Shown: positions 61,535 to 64,000 of the stretch, one piece after another
Layout: each line of letters begins with the position of its first letter
Numbering within the stretch: position 1 is the stretch's first letter
NCBI RefSeq assembly: GCF_000298175.1
Contig: NZ_BAGZ01000017.1
Span: 168,083 to 232,082 of the forward strand
Reading direction: 5' to 3'
From: Austwickia chelonae NBRC 105200
GTDB taxonomy: Bacteria; Actinomycetota; Actinomycetes; Actinomycetales; Dermatophilaceae
Length of the DNA: 64,000 bases
Position numbers and translations under genes: made by a program
The notes under the pieces: generated by a model
Told to the model about the DNA's origin: nothing
What the model saw: the letters and a program-made list of their open reading frames with translations, nothing else
Databases searched by the model: none

Positions 61535-61777
61535 ATGCCGATCGCCGACCACACCGACGCCCAGGGCGAGCTGCTTACCCCAGCAGAAGTCGCCGCTCTG
61601 TTCCGTGTCGACCCCAAGACCGTCACCCGCTGGGCGGTATCCGGAAAACTGACATCTCTGCGGACCCTGGGTGGGCACCGCCGATACCGAGCTGCTGAGG
61701 TCTACGCCTTGCTGGACGCAGCCGGTGGCCGCGCTCCAGCCGGGGCGTTGTCGTCGACAGCGCTGCCACCGGCCTGA
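61535..61777 (+). CDS. bldC: BldC-family (MerR-like) DNA-binding protein
   Basis: 80 residues. A single winged HTH of MerR type: LLTPAEVAALFRVDPKTVTRWA (helix-turn-helix), KLTSLRTLGGHRRYR (wing with the diagnostic Arg-Tyr-Arg) and AEVYALLDAA. No effector or dimerisation helix. BldC polymerises along direct repeats and in Streptomyces delays entry into development; in a non-sporulating or zoospore-forming relative it probably times cell-cycle or motility genes. AGGAGG sits upstream. Position beside DUF3073 and purM is standard in actinobacteria. A huge palindrome follows the stop. Confidence 0.93.
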   Translation: MPIADHTDAQGELLTPAEVAALFRVDPKTVTRWAVSGKLTSLRTLGGHRRYRAAEVYALLDAAGGRAPAGALSSTALPPA

Positions 61778-61858
61778 CCGGGCGGCAGCTCTGACATCGC
61801 CCGGCCTGCCCCGGCGACAGACGTCCTGCTGGCGTCGTCGAAGCAGGCCGGGAGAGTG

Positions 61859-61920
61859 CACACAGGGTGGAGGGGTTGGTCCCAGAGCATGCTCTGGGAC
61901 CAACCCCTCCACCCTGTGTG
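61859..61920. terminator. 62-bp perfect palindrome, bidirectional terminator
   Basis: Every base from 61859 to 61889 pairs with 61920 back to 61890, with no spacer; the centre is GAGCATGCTC. It lies between convergent bldC and csrA and would form an exceptionally stable hairpin on either transcript. Confidence 0.85.
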
Positions 61921-61929
61921 TGTTCGGTG

Positions 61930-62391
61930 TCAGCGACGCGTGGGCGGTGGTGCCGGTCGGGCCACGCCCGGTCTGATGGAGGCCGGGTCGCGGGGTATCG
62001 GGCGTGCCGGTGCGTCCTTGGGCCCGCTGCCCGGTTCGGGGGCGGGTGATTCCTTGGTGGAGGCCTTCCCACCGGTGTGTTCGTCGTTTCCGCCGGTCCT
62101 GTGGGGTGCGCGGCGGTGTTCCCGCGGTTCTCTCGTCGTGGAGTCTCCCCGTTCGGTCCCGCCGTCCCGGGGCCGCATCCGCCGGGACAGGGCGGCGGCG
62201 GCTCCGGGGGCGGCAGCGGCTTCGGCATTGGATCTCTTGAGGTCCAGGTAGACCTCTTCCCGGTGGATGTCGATCTCCGGTGGGGCCGAGATGCCGATGC
62301 GGACGGTGTCGCCGTTGACCTCCAGGACGGTCACGACGACATCGTTGCCGATGAGGAGGGACTGCTGCGGTCTACGACTGAGGACGAGCAC
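61930..62391 (-). CDS. csrA: CsrA translational regulator with long C-terminal tail
   Basis: 153 residues from GTG, with AAGGAG upstream. Residues 1-58 are a complete CsrA: VLVLSRRPQQSLLIGNDVVV, VNGDTVRIGISAPPEIDIHREEVYLDL, including the RNA-contacting Leu4/Arg6-type strand and the HREE motif. Canonical CsrA has about 60-75 residues. Here some 95 more follow, rich in Ala, Pro, Arg, Gly and Thr, probably disordered. CsrA binds GGA motifs in leaders and blocks translation, typically of flagellin. FliW, its antagonist, is encoded 59 bp upstream, so the classical FliW-CsrA switch is present. Stop lies 9 bp from the giant palindrome. Confidence 0.88.
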   Translation of the reverse strand: MLVLSRRPQQSLLIGNDVVVTVLEVNGDTVRIGISAPPEIDIHREEVYLDLKRSNAEAAAAPGAAAALSRRMRPRDGGTERGDSTTREPREHRRAPHRTGGNDEHTGGKASTKESPAPEPGSGPKDAPARPIPRDPASIRPGVARPAPPPTRR

Positions 62392-62450
62392 CGCGGGCTC
62401 CTTATGTCGAGGGGGACCGCACGCCATGCGCGGCAGGCTGAATCCCTTTG

Positions 62451-62849
62451 TCAGCCAAGGGGAATAGTCGCACGAAGTGGCCACTCCTGGTCGCCCAACA
62501 CGACCTGTGTCGCGGTGTGTGTCGCTTTGTTCACGATGATCGGCGCCAAAAGGTTGGCGACCGGTGCTTCTTCCTCGGAACCGATGTTCACGACGAGAAG
62601 GACGACGGCGTCGGACGGGTCGGTGATTTCCAGCCGTTCTGCGGTCGCTTTGTCGATGATCGGGTCGTAGTCGGGGAAATAGGGCTCGGGTGTGATCACC
62701 ACGAAGCCGAGTTCGTCGTCCTGGGAGCTGAGCATCTCGTAGACGCCGCTCTCGATCTCGACCAAGGAGAACTCGGTCGATTCAGGGAAGCCGACCATTC
62801 CGGCAGGCATGTGCACGGTGGCGGAGGTGCGCTCGGCTGTAGCGGTCAT
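62451..62849 (-). CDS. fliW: Flagellar assembly factor FliW
   Basis: 132 residues. MPAGMVGFPESTEFSLVEIE is the FliW opening (GlxGFpe), ELGFVVITPEPYFPDYDP and VLLVVNI and NLLAPIIVNKATHTATQVVL follow in the family order. FliW binds CsrA and free flagellin; when flagellin is exported, FliW sequesters CsrA and flagellin translation resumes. ATG 62849 has GGGAG upstream. It lies between flgN and csrA on one strand. Confidence 0.93.
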   Translation of the reverse strand: MTATAERTSATVHMPAGMVGFPESTEFSLVEIESGVYEMLSSQDDELGFVVITPEPYFPDYDPIIDKATAERLEITDPSDAVVLLVVNIGSEEEAPVANLLAPIIVNKATHTATQVVLGDQEWPLRATIPLG

Positions 62850-62953
62850 AGGTATTACTCCCTCGAGTGAATTCCGGTGGGTCCGGAAGAGACAGGGGTC
62901 GGGAAGATGGGACTGTTCCGGTATCGGAGGGGTGATGAGATCGGATATTCGGA

Positions 62954-63472
62954 TCATCCGATGTGGTCGATGAGGTGGTGGGATCGTCCCGCTTCGCGGG
63001 AGCCCCGGGCGGTGTACGTCGTGCCTTCCGGGGAATGGTTGAAACGTTCGAGGGTGTCCTGCACCGCCCGGTAGCTGATCTCCAACATGTCGGAATTGCT
63101 GCGGGACAGCAGGGAGAGTTCCTGCGTGGCATGGGCCAGAGCGAGCCGGTGTTCCTCGAGGACGTGGTCCCACGGGGAGGGCGCGGCCTGGGCGATCTGG
63201 CTCAGCGGCGTGTCCTGGGGCAACCCGAGGAGGTCGCACACGGGGGCGACGTCGACGACCCGCATCAGCTCGGTCTCCCGCAGGCTCTCGATGACCAGCT
63301 CGATCTCCTGGGTGGAGCGGCCCAGCCATTGGGAGCGTCCGGTCTCGATGAGGACGTTCTGCACCTCCAGCTTGTACTGGAGGGATTCGAGCAGGTCGTG
63401 GATACGCCACAGTCCGGTCGACAGATCGGACAGGGCGAGCTGGGTTTCGTCCTTGATCCGTGGTTCGGTCAC
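62954..63472 (-). CDS. FlgN-family flagellar export chaperone
   Basis: 172 residues from GTG with GAGAGGAG at good spacing. The protein is almost entirely helical with heptad-like leucines: WRIHDLLESLQYKLEVQNVL, STQEIELVIESLRETEL, HVLEEHRLALAHATQELSLL and MLEISYRAVQDTLERF. This is the FlgN pattern, and the C-terminal part would bind the hook-filament junction proteins FlgK/FlgL. flgK and flgL are not adjacent, which is unusual, since flgN normally precedes them. The 60-codon extension upstream of 63472 lacks support. Confidence 0.75.
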   Translation of the reverse strand: MTEPRIKDETQLALSDLSTGLWRIHDLLESLQYKLEVQNVLIETGRSQWLGRSTQEIELVIESLRETELMRVVDVAPVCDLLGLPQDTPLSQIAQAAPSPWDHVLEEHRLALAHATQELSLLSRSNSDMLEISYRAVQDTLERFNHSPEGTTYTARGSREAGRSHHLIDHIG

Positions 63473-63635
63473 GCGGGACTCCTCTCCGTCACGGCTGATC
63501 AATCGTCCTTTTCCGGAAGGAACTGAGCGGAGGCTCTCGATGTGGTCCGTGGAAGGGGGTCCGGGGACCTTTTCCCGCGGATGTCGCCGGGGACGACGAG
63601 GAGGACTCGACGGGGGTTCCCCTGGGTGGGATTCG

Positions 63636-63660
63636 ACTTGAAAATCATTGATTTTCAAGT
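63636..63660. promoter_or_regulatory. 25-bp perfect inverted repeat upstream of flgN
   Basis: ACTTGAAAATCA and TGATTTTCAAGT are exact arms about one T. The inner TGAAAATCA...TGATTTTCA (9-1-9) recalls Fur/Zur-family sites. It lies 164 bp upstream of flgN. Confidence 0.55.
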
Positions 63661-63769
63661 GTTTTCGACGTCATCCAAAGGGGTGCCCGATGGGTCTGGG
63701 AAATGATTCGGACCAGATTTTTAAAAGGCGCAGAAGTTCCGATCCTGAGAGATTCTTGTATCTATAGGT

Positions 63770-63799
63770 GGTCGTCCGACAATATGGTCGGTCGTCCGA
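63770..63799. repeat. Direct repeat of GGTCGTCCGA with 20-bp period
   Basis: GGTCGTCCGA at 63770-63779 and 63790-63799, spaced two helical turns apart; CCGAC-AATATG-GTCGG between them is an inverted repeat. A possible activator or BldC-type site. Confidence 0.45.
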
Positions 63800-63867
63800 A
63801 TAGTCGTTGACCACCGCTTTTCTCGAGGCGTGGTCGCATGTTGGTTTTTGGAGAGAATTATTTTTCA

Positions 63868-63886
63868 CTGTAGTGCGTGACTACAG
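63868..63886 (+). promoter_or_regulatory. 7-5-7 inverted repeat over the start of the divergent gene
   Basis: CTGTAGT and ACTACAG flank GCGTG; the repeat spans the GTG at 63877. A likely operator for the gene that follows. Confidence 0.45.
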
Positions 63887-64000
63887 CAGGCAAGGAGTGC
63901 CTCTCGACGAAGGGCTCCTCGGGGGACCACATCGACCAGTTGTGCCGGGAACATCTCTCATTGGTGTTTTACGAAGTCCGCGCGATTTCGCTGCGGATTC
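63877..64000 (+). CDS. Probable sigma factor, N-terminal fragment
   Basis: From GTG 63877 the frame is open to the window end (41 codons), with an in-frame stop just upstream at 63871. The segment HIDQLCREHLSLVFYEVRAI followed by SLRI resembles the region 2 start of FliA/WhiG-type sigma-70 factors (LVREHLPLV...). Divergence from a flagellar chaperone gene supports a motility sigma factor. Only about 40 residues are available, so the call is tentative. No ribosome site is present. Confidence 0.4.
   Translation, partial: MTTAGKECLSTKGSSGDHIDQLCREHLSLVFYEVRAISLRI

Larger units (their letters stand above)
63473..63876. other. AT-rich regulatory region between flgN and a divergent gene
   Basis: About 400 bp, markedly more A/T-rich than the rest. 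It holds three symmetrical elements given separately (63636-63660, 63770-63799, 63868-63886). A 65-codon minus-strand frame at 63671-63868 has no ribosome site or family match and is not called. Confidence 0.6.

Noticed and set aside
63671..63868. 65-codon minus-strand frame upstream of flgN
   Set aside because: No ribosome site, no family resemblance, and it covers the symmetric regulatory elements.

Overview
The window is about 64 kb of high-GC DNA from a flagellated actinobacterium. This is suggested by strong G/C third-position bias, many GTG starts, leaderless -10/start-codon arrangements, and actinobacterial marker families (BldC, DUF3073, DUF3151, a class I lysyl-tRNA synthetase, a glpD/TetR/flavoprotein/dagK block like Rv2249c-Rv2252 of Mycobacterium tuberculosis). 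FlgN, FliW and CsrA genes at the right edge imply motility. A secreted M9 collagenase-type peptidase would fit Dermatophilaceae such as Austwickia, Dermatophilus or Mobilicoccus; that placement is an inference and no marker gene here proves it.

Layout. 0-6.2 kb: end of a succinate-semialdehyde dehydrogenase, a GH15 hydrolase, exonuclease III, an FMN lactate-type dehydrogenase, an SDR and pyrE. 6.2-11 kb: glpD, a TetR regulator, an alkyl-DHAP-synthase-like flavoprotein and a lipid kinase, with a perfect 33-bp inverted repeat over the flavoprotein start. 11-17.4 kb: DedA, a SPOUT methyltransferase, a secreted protein of unknown function, a zinc alcohol dehydrogenase, class II aldolase and DUF3151. 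17.4-21.5 kb: a scar-like island (lysS fragment, ABC transporter remnants, an intact two-component system, a frameshifted methyltransferase) bracketed by two ~155-bp copies of the 3' end of the neighbouring esterase gene. 21.3-30.6 kb: iron acquisition, with a siderophore ABC importer plus esterase on the minus strand behind a consensus DtxR/IdeR box, and a complete ECF-type importer on the plus strand behind a second iron-box-like palindrome.

30.8-43.5 kb and 57-60.8 kb: de novo purine genes (purA; purD, purC, purS, purQ, purL; purF, purM), interrupted by lysS, two DMT-type permease genes and a HelD/HelR-type RNA polymerase-recycling ATPase. 43.7-49.3 kb: the collagenase-type peptidase and a zinc/manganese ABC importer. 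49.4-51.7 kb: a lower-GC DMT permease bracketed by two ~140-bp copies of the 3' end of the adjacent spermidine-synthase-like gene. This is the same architecture as the 17-21 kb island. 51.9-57 kb: a frameshifted POT peptide transporter, a biotin-sulfoxide-reductase-type molybdoenzyme and a second zinc alcohol dehydrogenase. 60.9-64 kb: DUF3073, BldC, a 62-bp perfect palindrome between convergent genes, CsrA with a long tail, FliW, FlgN, and the start of a gene on the opposite strand that looks like a sigma factor.

The most unusual structural signal is the repeated architecture of cargo DNA inserted at the 3' end of a chromosomal gene, with the gene tail duplicated on the far side. It occurs at two unrelated loci and is accompanied by small degenerate fragments of other genes. 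No tRNA, rRNA, CRISPR array or intact transposase gene was seen.
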